Assembly (NCBI GenBank): GCA_023432445.1
Contig: JAEYUP010000001.1
Coordinates: forward strand, 248,001 to 312,000
DNA: 64,000 bases
Origin: Candidatus Parcubacteria bacterium
GTDB lineage: Bacteria > Patescibacteriota > Saccharimonadia > Saccharimonadales > Saccharimonadaceae
Reading direction: 5' to 3'
The position numbers were made by a program, and so were the translations under genes. The notes beneath the pieces are model-generated. The model ran no database searches, was not told where the DNA came from, and worked only from the letters and a program-made list of their open reading frames with translations. Positions 43,606 through 51,183 of the stretch are shown here, piece after piece (the first letter of the stretch is position 1; each line of letters opens with the position of its first letter).

Positions 43606-44178
43606 CTAAGCCCCCTTCAACGCCTGTCTTACTCGCTCGGCTGTCGTTCCGTCGCTAGGCACATTCTCTAAAGCAGTAGTTGCGTCAGCCAGCGAATACC
43701 CTAGGGCCATCAAAGCCTCCAAGGCTTCATCGCCCGCAACCACCACTGAGGCACCCGCGGAAGAAGCAACTGCAACCGACAGACCAACCTTGTCAGAAAG
43801 ATCAACAACAACTCGCTCAGCAATCTTTCTACCAACTCCGCTAGCCTTAGCCACAAAACCGCTGTCGCTACTAGCTATAGCGTTCCTAACCACCTCACTA
43901 TCACCCAATGACAGGATAGAAAGAGCCGCCTTCGGTCCAACGCCCTGTACGGTGATCAAGAGTTCAAATAACTTTTTCGCCACCAATGACGAAAACCCAA
44001 ACAGTTCCTGAGACTGCTCTCTAACGTGATGATAAGTATAGAATTTAACCGATTCACCTAGTATTACGCTCTCGTAGTCGCCAGTCGCAACCTGCACCTC
44101 ATAGCCAACTCCCTGTACATCGATGATGACTGAATGGGCAAACTTCTCGGCAACAACACCAGCAACGTGAGCAATCAT
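43606..44178 (-). CDS. ruvA: Holliday junction binding protein RuvA
   Basis: RuvA binds four-way junctions and positions RuvB. The 190-residue protein has the OB domain start MIAHVAGVVAEKFAHSVIID, helix-hairpin-helix motifs LLITVQGVGPKAALSIL and KASGVGRKIAERVVVDL, and a C-terminal UBA-like domain EALMALGYSLADATTAL for RuvB contact. Start 44178 lies 7 nt after the ruvC stop; longer in-frame starts fall inside ruvC. Confidence 0.96.
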   Translation of the reverse strand: MIAHVAGVVAEKFAHSVIIDVQGVGYEVQVATGDYESVILGESVKFYTYHHVREQSQELFGFSSLVAKKLFELLITVQGVGPKAALSILSLGDSEVVRNAIASSDSGFVAKASGVGRKIAERVVVDLSDKVGLSVAVASSAGASVVVAGDEALEALMALGYSLADATTALENVPSDGTTAERVRQALKGA

Positions 44179-44185
44179 ACACTCA

Positions 44186-44653
44186 TCATACCATGAGGGA
44201 GTGGGTGATAGCAGCCGCCAGGGCATCTGCAGCATCGTCGGGCTTCGGCAAGTCCTTAAGACCTAAATGAAGACGTACCATCTCTTGTACTTGCTTTTTG
44301 TCCGCCTTACCATAGCCTGTTAACGTCTGTTTTATCTGTGGGGGCGTGTACTCGGCAATCTTCAAGCCGTGCTGACTAGCAACCAACAAGGCCACCCCAC
44401 GCGCCTCGGCAACAGTCATGGCAGTGGTAATGTTTCTGGAAAAAAACAACTTCTCTATAGAGCAAGCTTCCGGTTTGGTCTCTTTTACTATTACGCTCAG
44501 ACTGTTAAAAATATCCTCTAGGCGCTCAGCGTGCGGCGTGTGAGGCGGAGTGGTTATGACACCAGCATCAATCATCCTGACACCCCTAGGGTTAACTTCT
44601 ATAACTCCGAACCCCATTATGCCCGTCCCCGGATCAATACCTAGTATTCTCAT
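44186..44653 (-). CDS. ruvC: Holliday junction endonuclease RuvC
   Basis: RuvC cleaves Holliday junctions symmetrically. The 155-residue protein keeps the four acidic residues in the expected contexts: GIDPG (first Asp), CSIEKLFF (Glu), and KPDDAADALAAAITH near the end (two Asp). Start: the ATG at 44653 lies 7 nt from TATACT (44661-44666, minus strand), whereas the ATG at 44659 is 1 nt away and cannot be in the transcript, so 44653 is chosen. Confidence 0.96.
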   Translation of the reverse strand: MRILGIDPGTGIMGFGVIEVNPRGVRMIDAGVITTPPHTPHAERLEDIFNSLSVIVKETKPEACSIEKLFFSRNITTAMTVAEARGVALLVASQHGLKIAEYTPPQIKQTLTGYGKADKKQVQEMVRLHLGLKDLPKPDDAADALAAAITHSLMV

Positions 44654-44668
44654 ACTCATCAGTATAAG

Positions 44669-46177
44669 CTACTTATTTTTGGTAGCAAGCCGAGCGACTA
44701 AGCGTCGCCACAACCTCGCGAGCCCATCGCGCCACTCCCATAGAGCGTACACAGCCACTCCGGCAGCTACCGCACCACCGATTATCCACGGCAAAAAGTT
44801 GTCGTCTTTGGCAGCCTCGCTCTGAACGCCCAATACACCGTAGTCAATTTCGGTAACCTTCACTACGTTCCGGCAACGGTTAGTTTCCGGATTACGCTCC
44901 TGGCCCTCTTTACAAGGTGCTGGCTCTTTACTGTTTGCGCCAATATTTCGACAGCGGTTGGTCCCCGAACTACGCTCCTGGCCTTGCTTGCAAGGCTGTA
45001 ATGAGGAAGTTTTTGTAGCGATCAGTCTGCAGCGGTTAGTCTCCGGGTTACGGTATTGGTTGGGTGCGCAAGGCTTAAGTGACGCCTCTTCTTTAGGAGT
45101 TTCCGACTCGGCGGGTTCGACAGCGGCTAGATTTACGACCCCCGGGCTTGAGGGCTTCATGTACCGCCAAATACCTTCGGCCAGTGACCAGGCGTGGTCA
45201 TCTTTGGGGTCAGTATACTCAGTCTCATCTATCAACTGGTCGTTATATTTCAGCCCAACTTTACTGTTAGTGTTGAGGAGACTAAACCCTAGTTCACTAT
45301 CTTTAAACACGGCGTAACCACCAGGTTCAATCTGAACATCGGGAAATGCGTATGACTTCTCCAGTGCCTTACCTATAACCAAACTATAGGAGCTTAGCGA
45401 TTCCGAGTGTTCCCCCGTATTATGTAGTTCTATGAACTCATTGCCAATATCACTACCAGCTACATTTGGCAGAATTTCATTGAGTCTAATCATTGGTGAT
45501 ATCGGATCAGCCGGCTCGGGATCTTGCCCCGGCTCAGACTCAGGCTCAGGCTCCGGCTCAACCACAACGGGTTCATCAATAAACCATTCGACGTTTGGTA
45601 GTGGCTGCTCTAGCGGCGCACCGACTAAAGCCGTCATGTACCAATTGTCCGCCCGGTCGGTGTCGTAATAGACTCTTCTGTCCTGAAACGGCGTGTTAAT
45701 TCGTTGCCAGTAGAGGTTGTTAGACGGCAGGCTAGACCACGAGAAACTGTCTACCTCCGAACCTTCATCGTCCACCAAAGTGATAACATCTGATGATCCG
45801 ACTATGCTACCGTTGCTGGCATGCGTAGGCGAGTAAGAGATGGTGTAGTCGCCCTCATCAAATAACTGTGCTTGCATCATTGAAACAACCAAAGCATAGC
45901 TATAGGGCAAGATTCGGATTCTCTCATATGGCACATCGCTTTCTAAACAGCCAAACTCTTTGCCGGATTTATTAAAAAGACACCAACCCGTCACATCAAT
46001 AGAGTCGGGCGTTGTGTTGTACAAGACTACTAGCTCCTCCAGCGCACTGACGGCAGTACCCGGCCTGATTTGTGTGATCAATATAGATGCTGAAGACGCG
46101 TATGTAGGGGTTACATACGCGCTACCCGCGAGAACCGCCAAACCCAGTATCAGTCCACGTATTTTTGTCTTCAGCAT
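44669..46177 (-). CDS. Surface protein with lamin-tail domains and cysteine repeats
   Basis: The 502-residue protein has a signal peptide (cleavage near YAS, residue 27), a first lamin-tail-like domain (about 28-190, with SIDVTGWCLFNKSGKEFGC), a Pro/Glu-rich linker, a second one (about 228-345, with IRLNEILPNVAGSDIGNEFIELHN), then three consecutive copies of a PCxxGQxRNPETNRCRN unit (about 366-440) and a C-terminal transmembrane helix with basic tail. It is therefore a membrane-anchored extracellular protein, possibly for adhesion or nucleic acid binding. TATACT (46185-46190, minus strand) is 7 nt upstream of the ATG. It ends 15 bp before ruvC. Confidence 0.85.
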   Translation of the reverse strand: MLKTKIRGLILGLAVLAGSAYVTPTYASSASILITQIRPGTAVSALEELVVLYNTTPDSIDVTGWCLFNKSGKEFGCLESDVPYERIRILPYSYALVVSMMQAQLFDEGDYTISYSPTHASNGSIVGSSDVITLVDDEGSEVDSFSWSSLPSNNLYWQRINTPFQDRRVYYDTDRADNWYMTALVGAPLEQPLPNVEWFIDEPVVVEPEPEPESEPGQDPEPADPISPMIRLNEILPNVAGSDIGNEFIELHNTGEHSESLSSYSLVIGKALEKSYAFPDVQIEPGGYAVFKDSELGFSLLNTNSKVGLKYNDQLIDETEYTDPKDDHAWSLAEGIWRYMKPSSPGVVNLAAVEPAESETPKEEASLKPCAPNQYRNPETNRCRLIATKTSSLQPCKQGQERSSGTNRCRNIGANSKEPAPCKEGQERNPETNRCRNVVKVTEIDYGVLGVQSEAAKDDNFLPWIIGGAVAAGVAVYALWEWRDGLARLWRRLVARLATKNK

Positions 46178-46224
46178 GATCCCTAGTATAGGGATGAAAG
46201 ATGAAATTGTTTTTGACGCAAACG

Positions 46225-46941
46225 CTATTGTTCAACAATGTCGGCGTTGGTGTGGACATTCGTTACGTCGTCGAGGTCGTCAATAGCGTCAAGAAGCTTC
46301 ATAACCTTCTCGGCAGTCTCAGAATCTTCAACAACAACCGGGCTATTTGGCACATACTGCAGCTCGGCACTAGTGACCGATAGGCCAGCCTCGATAAGGG
46401 CCGTTCGAACTTTAGCCAAATCTTTGGCATCAGTATAAACAATTGTCTCCTCGCCTTCTTCGACAGCGTCTTCCGCACCGGCATCGAGAATGGTAAGAAG
46501 CGTATCTTCGCCCGTCGCCGTTACCACAATTACTCCTTTTCGGGTAAATTGAAATGCTACGCTTCCAGCATCGGCAATTCGGCCGCCGTTTTTAGTCAGA
46601 ACGTTGCGGACATCCGGAAAAGTTCTGTTGCGGTTGTCGGTCGCGGTCTCTATCATGATTCCGACACCGCCAGGTCCCATCGCCTCGTAAGTAATCTCCT
46701 CCAAAACAGCAGCGTTCTTATCAGCTACCCGGTCGATCGCTCGCTGGATATTCGCTGCTGGCATGTTCGCCTGCTTAGCCTTCTCGATAGCAAGCGCCAA
46801 GGCCGAGTTCATCGCCGGATCAGTACCACTTCGAGCGGCAATAGCAATCTGGTTGCCAATTTTAGTAAAGACAGCACCGCGCTTGGCGTCTTTAGCGCCT
46901 TTTTCTCGTTTAATTGTTGACCATTTACTGTGTCCAGACAT
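46225..46941 (-). CDS. yebC: YebC/TACO1 family protein
   Basis: The 238-residue protein starts with the invariant MSGHSKWSTIKREKGAKDAKRG, broken here only by the usual spacing, and contains NMPAANIQRAIDR, YEAMGPGGVGIMIE and LTKNGGRIADAGSVAFQF. Family members act as transcriptional regulators of recombination genes (including ruv in some species) or as translation factors easing polyproline stalls. It lies upstream of the lamin-tail gene and close to ruvCAB. TATAAT lies 11 nt before the ATG, giving a leader of a few nucleotides. Confidence 0.95.
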   Translation of the reverse strand: MSGHSKWSTIKREKGAKDAKRGAVFTKIGNQIAIAARSGTDPAMNSALALAIEKAKQANMPAANIQRAIDRVADKNAAVLEEITYEAMGPGGVGIMIETATDNRNRTFPDVRNVLTKNGGRIADAGSVAFQFTRKGVIVVTATGEDTLLTILDAGAEDAVEEGEETIVYTDAKDLAKVRTALIEAGLSVTSAELQYVPNSPVVVEDSETAEKVMKLLDAIDDLDDVTNVHTNADIVEQ

Positions 46942-46979
46942 AATATTTTTTCATTATAACAGATTGAGACTTGTTTTTA

Positions 46980-47160
46980 AAACACAGAACCCGCCGCCAG
47001 GCGGGAGACCCTACACCAGTTTCCCAGTGCAACGCGTAAACGAACCTGAACGACGAGTTCAATATTGTTTACGCGATTTGCACCATGCCGTTCACCACAA
47101 GGCTAATGAGGTTAGGTGATTTTGCCAAATTGTTCGCGGCCTTATAGGCCACTTGCGCTC
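46980..47160. ncRNA. Hairpin-rich intergenic region, candidate structured RNA
   Basis: This gap of about 225 bp between yebC and dinB has no plausible reading frame but four good inverted repeats: 46990-47005 (six pairs, GC-only), 47027-47083 (15 pairs with a two-base bulge and an inner five-pair hairpin at 47047-47061), 47092-47119 (five pairs) and 47138-47150 (four pairs). I could not match it to SRP RNA, RNase P RNA, tmRNA or 6S RNA by their conserved motifs. Strand and identity are unresolved; a T-rich stretch after the GC hairpin on the minus strand would suit a 3' end there. Confidence 0.35.
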
Positions 47161-47166
47161 ATTTTA

Positions 47167-48396
47167 CTATAAATAACGGGTACTCCCAAACGGCACTCTA
47201 GTCTGAACATAGATCCCCGTACCTAACGTATCGGCCGAGTGAATAGTCCGGTCGCCAAAACGCTTGTTGATAGAATCGACCATCCTGGAAACACTCTGCT
47301 CCCTTATTATTTCCTCCGCAAAGAGACTAGTCTGTCTATCGCCAGATTTATCAAGCTCATAGCAATGTATGCCAATCTCTTTGATGTCACTTGGCGCCCT
47401 AAGGAATAGCTGGCGGGCGACTGAATAGATAGCTTTGTCGCTAGAGAAGGGAAGTGATGCCATATAACTAGCGTGCCAATAGCCGCTCCCCTGCGACTTT
47501 GCATACACGTAGACGCCTCGCGCTTCCAAGTCTTGCGACCGCAGGCGACCACCCACCGACTCGCATAGATGATGAAGCCGCTGCAAAACTTCTTCAAACG
47601 ACAAATCAAATCGCTCTAGGACATACTGCCGACCGACTCGTCCAATTTGCGTCTGCACATCGTCAACCTCCCAACCGCGCAGCCGCTTATACCACCACTC
47701 GCCTACGACACTTTTAAAAACAACCCGTCTAAGAGTTAGGGCATCGGCATCAAGAAACTGTAGGGGAGTGGTGATGCCAACGCTTTTGAGGCGTTTGTCG
47801 TTCTGCTGGGCGATACCCGTCAGGTCGGTGAGCTTAAGCTCCCCTAACACCTGTCGTATATTTTCAGACGTTATGACGTCCAGACCGTCTGGCTTATGAA
47901 GTCCGGCCGCCGTCTTTGCCAAAAAACGATTAGTGCTAATGCCAATATTACAACGCATCCAAATTCCCACTTCGTCTTTTAGACGTTGTTTAATCTCATG
48001 CCCGATGACTTCTAGACCACGCGACCGAATCGTTTCAGGCGCATGGTGAAAATCAATTACTCCCTCGTCTATACTCTTCATAGTAACCTTAGCCGAGTAA
48101 TCATTCATAATCGCCAACAGCTTGTGATAAACATAGCGATACTTTGGCGGGTCACTTTCTAGCGCCACGATGTCCGGGCATAGCAACCGCGCCTCGCGCA
48201 GCTTCATTCCCACCTTCACCCCCTTTGCCTTCGCTTCGTAACTTGCGGTCACAATTGCCGTTTTCTCGGTGCGTCGGTTAACAATTGCCACAGGCTTGCC
48301 TCGCAACATCGGTCTAGCCTGCTGTTCGACACTAGCGAAGCAGCTATTGAGGTCAATATGCATAATGAGAGGCCGCTCTTGGTTGTGGTCATCCAT
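47167..48396 (-). CDS. dinB: Y-family DNA polymerase (DinB/UmuC type)
   Basis: This is a translesion polymerase. The 409-residue protein shows IMHIDLNSCFASVEQQ (first catalytic Asp), KPVAIVNRRTEKTAIVTASYEAK (broken at residues about 34-56), the catalytic KSIDEGVIDFH, a helix-hairpin-helix region KLTDLTGIAQQNDKRLKSVG and a little-finger domain with RLHHLCESVGGRLRSQDLEARG. The steric-gate region keeps Cys-Phe. No clear clamp-binding motif was spotted at the very C-terminus. The start overlaps the upstream small gene by 8 nt (ATGGATGA), so both are coupled. Confidence 0.9.
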   Translation of the reverse strand: MDDHNQERPLIMHIDLNSCFASVEQQARPMLRGKPVAIVNRRTEKTAIVTASYEAKAKGVKVGMKLREARLLCPDIVALESDPPKYRYVYHKLLAIMNDYSAKVTMKSIDEGVIDFHHAPETIRSRGLEVIGHEIKQRLKDEVGIWMRCNIGISTNRFLAKTAAGLHKPDGLDVITSENIRQVLGELKLTDLTGIAQQNDKRLKSVGITTPLQFLDADALTLRRVVFKSVVGEWWYKRLRGWEVDDVQTQIGRVGRQYVLERFDLSFEEVLQRLHHLCESVGGRLRSQDLEARGVYVYAKSQGSGYWHASYMASLPFSSDKAIYSVARQLFLRAPSDIKEIGIHCYELDKSGDRQTSLFAEEIIREQSVSRMVDSINKRFGDRTIHSADTLGTGIYVQTRVPFGSTRYL

Positions 48397-48655
48397 AATG
48401 ATCGGACTCCATCGTCAGACGCCAAGTCAAACGCTCGCTGTCAAACTCAAGCCGGTAGTCGGTACCGCCGTCGGTGACCTCAAACACATGAACGGTTCTA
48501 CTGCCTTGGGGCAGGGGATGGCGCAGTCCCAGCTCTCTCACTTCCACCTCTCGCCCACTCGCCCGCTTAAATCTCACCGGGCGACACGGCTGATGACCAG
48601 CCAAAAATACCGCCACAACCTGCACCCGTTCATTCAAAAAAAATTCGTCATTCAT
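48389..48655 (-). CDS. Small protein coupled to the Y-family polymerase
   Basis: The 88-residue protein reads as a compact beta-rich domain (VQVVAVFLAGHQPCRPVRF, then VRELGLRHPLPQG, HVFEVTDGGTDYRLEFD, LTWRLTMES). I do not recognise it with certainty; it resembles in size and place the DUF6504-like proteins next to polymerase Y genes in Actinobacteria. ATG 48655 is preceded by AGAGGATG; TTG at 48733 is less likely. The 8-nt overlap with dinB suggests fixed stoichiometry. A roughly 150-nt leader runs back to TATACT within an inverted repeat at 48814-48825. Confidence 0.7.
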   Translation of the reverse strand: MNDEFFLNERVQVVAVFLAGHQPCRPVRFKRASGREVEVRELGLRHPLPQGSRTVHVFEVTDGGTDYRLEFDSERLTWRLTMESDHYG

Positions 48656-48813
48656 ATCATTATCATCCTCTAAGCAGTTATTAGAGAAACGATTGTCGAT
48701 TTGTTCGCCCGTCCCCTTGCCCGTTTCTAGCAAGTGTCCGAAGACGATGAATGACCGATTCGCGAGGGACGCTTTGCGCCGAGGGCGCCAGTGTGTATCG
48801 CGTGGCTATCTTT

Positions 48814-48825
48814 AGTATACATACT
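48814..48825 (-). promoter_or_regulatory. Candidate promoter and operator of the dinB unit
   Basis: AGTAT and ATACT arms separated by two bases form a small inverted repeat, and on the minus strand it contains TATACT, the probable -10 element. It is not a recognisable LexA box. Confidence 0.35.
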
Positions 48826-48884
48826 GGAGCTAGAAAAATCTCCCCCAATCTGGTAGAATCATCTCTGTAGTAGTTAATCTATGC

Positions 48885-48961
48885 GGCACCGTAGCTCAGC
48901 TGGTTAGAGCGCGAGACTCATAAGCTCGAGGTCACAGGTTCAAGCCCTGTCGGTGCTACCA
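48885..48961 (+). tRNA. tRNA-Met, probable elongator (anticodon CAT)
   Basis: Acceptor GGCACCG pairs with CGGTGCT (G-U first pair), the anticodon loop is CTCATAA and CCA is encoded. The segment AGGTCACAGGTTCAAG resembles elongator methionine tRNA, and there is no C1 mismatch, so it is not the initiator. The anticodon stem CGAGA/GCTCG has an A31-G39 mismatch. TAGAAT at 48854-48859 may be the -10. Confidence 0.88.
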
Positions 48962-48995
48962 AAAAATTATCCGAAATAATACCTAGGGGGTAAAA

Positions 48996-49886
48996 GTGAA
49001 CGACAATCCAAGCGACGCACCTAAAGAGCAATCAACCGGACAGCCTCCGCTAAACCCGGTGATCCCACCTACTCCTGTTAGCGACAACAAAACCCTCAGT
49101 ATCGTAGGCCTAATCCTGTCGTTCTTCACTGGTACAATCGGTGTCATCATCAGTGTCATCGCCTTTATGCAGTCGAAAAAAGCTGGTCGCAAAAACGGTA
49201 TTGCTCTAGCCGGTATTATCGTCGGCTCCGTCATTACGGTAGCCGCTATTATCAGCCTGATACTTGTATCCGCTTGGCTTGCCAGCCCACAAGGTAAAGC
49301 TTTCGAAAAATGTCTAGCCACCGACCGAGGCTCAGTCGTTGTCGAAGGTAAGCTTTACAGCTGTGAAACACTTGACGCCATAAGCTCGCTAGTAACAGAC
49401 GACTCAGTTAAAGATGAGGACGGCAACTCGGTTGAGTCGGTCAATGGAACACCCGTAAGCTTAAGTGGTTCGACAGTAGACTCAGCTTGCTGGACATTCG
49501 AAATGCCACAAGGCTACATTTTGTCGCCAAACTCTGTTAGTTGCCAAACTGAGATACGACAAGAGAGCGGGACATCCACAGGCGTGGCGGCCACCAGTAT
49601 ATCAATTCGCTCCCAAGTGGGAGACTCTTCAGTAGATAATTTCGTCGACAGAGTAAAGGCGACTGGCGCAAAAGTCCTTAAAGAAGAGCGACTTACCGTG
49701 GCCGGCAACCAAGCCGCCAAAGTTGTCTCAGAAAACTCACTTGGCATATCTACCGATATTTACTTTATCCCTCACACCGGCAATCTATACAGCTCGACCG
49801 GAAAGGTCACCAGCACACTGATCAGCGGCCCTTCTGCTTCAGACTCTATCATCTCTGCTATCCTTGATAGCTTTTCGATGAAGTAG
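48996..49886 (+). CDS. DUF4190-type membrane protein with extracellular domain
   Basis: A Pro-rich N-terminus of about 30 residues precedes two helices (about 34-56 and 68-92) joined by a loop SKKAGRKNGIALAG, the DUF4190 signature. The remaining 200 residues form an extracellular domain with four cysteines (near residues 105, 123, 166 and 184) and a PsbP-like end (FVDRVKATGAKVLKEERLTVAGNQAAKVV). The 296-residue protein may act as a small surface sensor or binding protein; no motif defines a ligand. The GTG start at 48996 is supported by AGGGGGT 5 nt upstream. It lies 34 bp after tRNA-Met. Confidence 0.8.
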   Translation: MNDNPSDAPKEQSTGQPPLNPVIPPTPVSDNKTLSIVGLILSFFTGTIGVIISVIAFMQSKKAGRKNGIALAGIIVGSVITVAAIISLILVSAWLASPQGKAFEKCLATDRGSVVVEGKLYSCETLDAISSLVTDDSVKDEDGNSVESVNGTPVSLSGSTVDSACWTFEMPQGYILSPNSVSCQTEIRQESGTSTGVAATSISIRSQVGDSSVDNFVDRVKATGAKVLKEERLTVAGNQAAKVVSENSLGISTDIYFIPHTGNLYSSTGKVTSTLISGPSASDSIISAILDSFSMK

Positions 49887-49903
49887 CCCGAACTGATTTG
49901 TTC

Positions 49904-50047
49904 TTAAAGTCCGACAAGTGTTTCGCGTTGAGATATAAAACTCTGTAGCTCTTCGTCGGTTCGTGGCCTGTCCCAGGTAGCGAGTCCAAGCACGTCGCTC
50001 ATTGTTACTGGTTCGATGTTGGCGCTGGTTTCGTCCATGACTTGCAT
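49904..50047 (-). CDS. Small protein of 47 residues
   Basis: A 47-codon reading frame with codon use like its neighbours encodes an acidic peptide: MQVMDETSANIEPVTM, then SDVLGLATWDRPRTDEELQ and SFISQRETLVGL. It has no membrane segment. AAGGAC lies 9 nt upstream and a good promoter stands at 50089-50117, which together make a real gene likely. The stretch would otherwise be an unexplained gap of about 300 bp. It converges on the DUF4190 gene with a 17-bp gap. The family is not recognised. Confidence 0.6.
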   Translation of the reverse strand: MQVMDETSANIEPVTMSDVLGLATWDRPRTDEELQSFISQRETLVGL

Positions 50048-50088
50048 AGTACTTTTGTCCTTTTTTGTTTTTGTTGTCTTATATTCTT

Positions 50089-50117
50089 ATGTTAGCATAA
50101 ACGTTATATAAAGTCAA
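50089..50117 (-). promoter_or_regulatory. Promoter of the 47-residue gene
   Basis: Minus strand: TTGACT (50112-50117), 17-nt spacer, TAACAT (50089-50094). The leader would be about 35 nt and includes AAGGAC. A divergent plus-strand candidate (TTGACG at 50128-50133 and TATAAA at 50152-50157, 18-nt spacer) serves the next gene. Confidence 0.6.
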
Positions 50118-50182
50118 TACCCCTACTTTGACGGTAGTACTACGCTTATGGTATAAAAGAACAGAGGAAATAAAAAAGAAAC

Positions 50183-50896
50183 ATGGACATTCCACCGTCA
50201 CTCGCAACCATCGCGCTCATCGCACTTATCCACGCCAGCTTTCAACTGAGCGTCAGCGTTCTAACACTTCTGGGCGGTCATACAATCGGCGCAAAATTAC
50301 CCCGTCGTAAAGTCTCTCGGCTAATCTCCAGTTTCGTTATTGGGGCCGGGGTCATGACTCTCCTCCTCTTATCGCTAGCTTCACTTACCTTTCTGCACCT
50401 ATTTGGTACGTCCACGCCACTTATTGCTTGGGCGGTGATATGTGGCATAGTACTTGGTATCGGTGTAGCCGTCTGGCTATTTTACTACCGCAAGGGTCAA
50501 GGCACCTCCCTGTGGATTTCGCGCTCATTCGCTAGACATCTTAATGACCGCAGCAAAGAGACTACTCGAAGCGTCGAAGCTTTCAGTCTAGGCCTCACTT
50601 CTGTCGTGGCAGAGATTGTTTTCATCCTCCCAACCATTGCTTTGTCGGCGTTGATTTTAATAGAGCTACCCGGCTATATACAGCTAATCGGCTTGTTAAT
50701 ATACACGGTGATTTCATTGCTTGGCCTTCTGATAGTCTGGGTGCTAATTGGCAGCGGACGTTCGCTCGGCCGCATCCAAAAATGGCGTGAAGCTAACAAG
50801 AAATTTATACAGTATTCCGCTGGTAGTGGCCTTATAATCCTTGGACTTTTTGTTTACGTTACCAAGATAATCACCGAATCGACAGGCGGGCTGTGA
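50183..50896 (+). CDS. Six-helix membrane protein, unknown
   Basis: The 237-residue protein has six hydrophobic helices (about 7-30, 48-72, 77-100, 132-158, 162-188, 212-232). A cytosolic loop between the third and fourth helices holds SLWISRSFARHLNDRSKETT. The pattern and a GLTSVVAEIVFILP segment recall LysE/GAP-type small transporters, but no diagnostic motif is certain. It has its own promoter and an AGAGGAAA ribosome site. Its stop overlaps the next start (ATGA), so it heads the operon leading to the phosphoketolase genes. Confidence 0.65.
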   Translation: MDIPPSLATIALIALIHASFQLSVSVLTLLGGHTIGAKLPRRKVSRLISSFVIGAGVMTLLLLSLASLTFLHLFGTSTPLIAWAVICGIVLGIGVAVWLFYYRKGQGTSLWISRSFARHLNDRSKETTRSVEAFSLGLTSVVAEIVFILPTIALSALILIELPGYIQLIGLLIYTVISLLGLLIVWVLIGSGRSLGRIQKWREANKKFIQYSAGSGLIILGLFVYVTKIITESTGGL

Positions 50897-51183
50897 TGAG
50901 TTTGGGTGGGCCACATATCGTTAAGCGCGACGGACGCCGGCCAACGGAGTCTTTCCAGCCAGACAAACTTCACCGAAGCATCGTTGCCGCCTGCCTAAGT
51001 GCTCGCGCTAGTCACGGTCAGGCCGAGCACATTGCTCGCAAAGTTGTCGAAGAAGTCGAGACATGGCTAAAGGATCGCCCTGAAGTCACCAGCCACGATA
51101 TTCGCCGCGTCGCCGGTAAGCATCTAGAGAGGCATCATCACGACGCCGGCTATTTATATCAACAGCATCGGATTACGCTATGA
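50896..51183 (+). CDS. Stand-alone ATP-cone domain protein
   Basis: The 95-residue protein consists almost entirely of one ATP-cone: HIVKRDGRRPTESFQPDKLHRSIVAAC at about residues 7-32, then ARKVVEEVETWL, TSHDIRRVAGKHLERHH and AGYLYQQHRI at the end. ATP-cones bind ATP or dATP and usually regulate ribonucleotide reductase or, with a zinc ribbon, form NrdR. Here the zinc ribbon is absent and no reductase gene is near. The start at 50896 overlaps the previous stop and the end overlaps the flavoprotein gene by 4 bp, so it is likely to sense nucleotides for this operon. Confidence 0.85.
   Translation: MSLGGPHIVKRDGRRPTESFQPDKLHRSIVAACLSARASHGQAEHIARKVVEEVETWLKDRPEVTSHDIRRVAGKHLERHHHDAGYLYQQHRITL

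Noticed and set aside
48814..48825. LexA (SOS) box before the dinB unit
   Set aside because: The small inverted repeat matches neither the CGAACRNRYGTTYG nor the CTGTN8ACAG consensus; kept only as a low-confidence operator.
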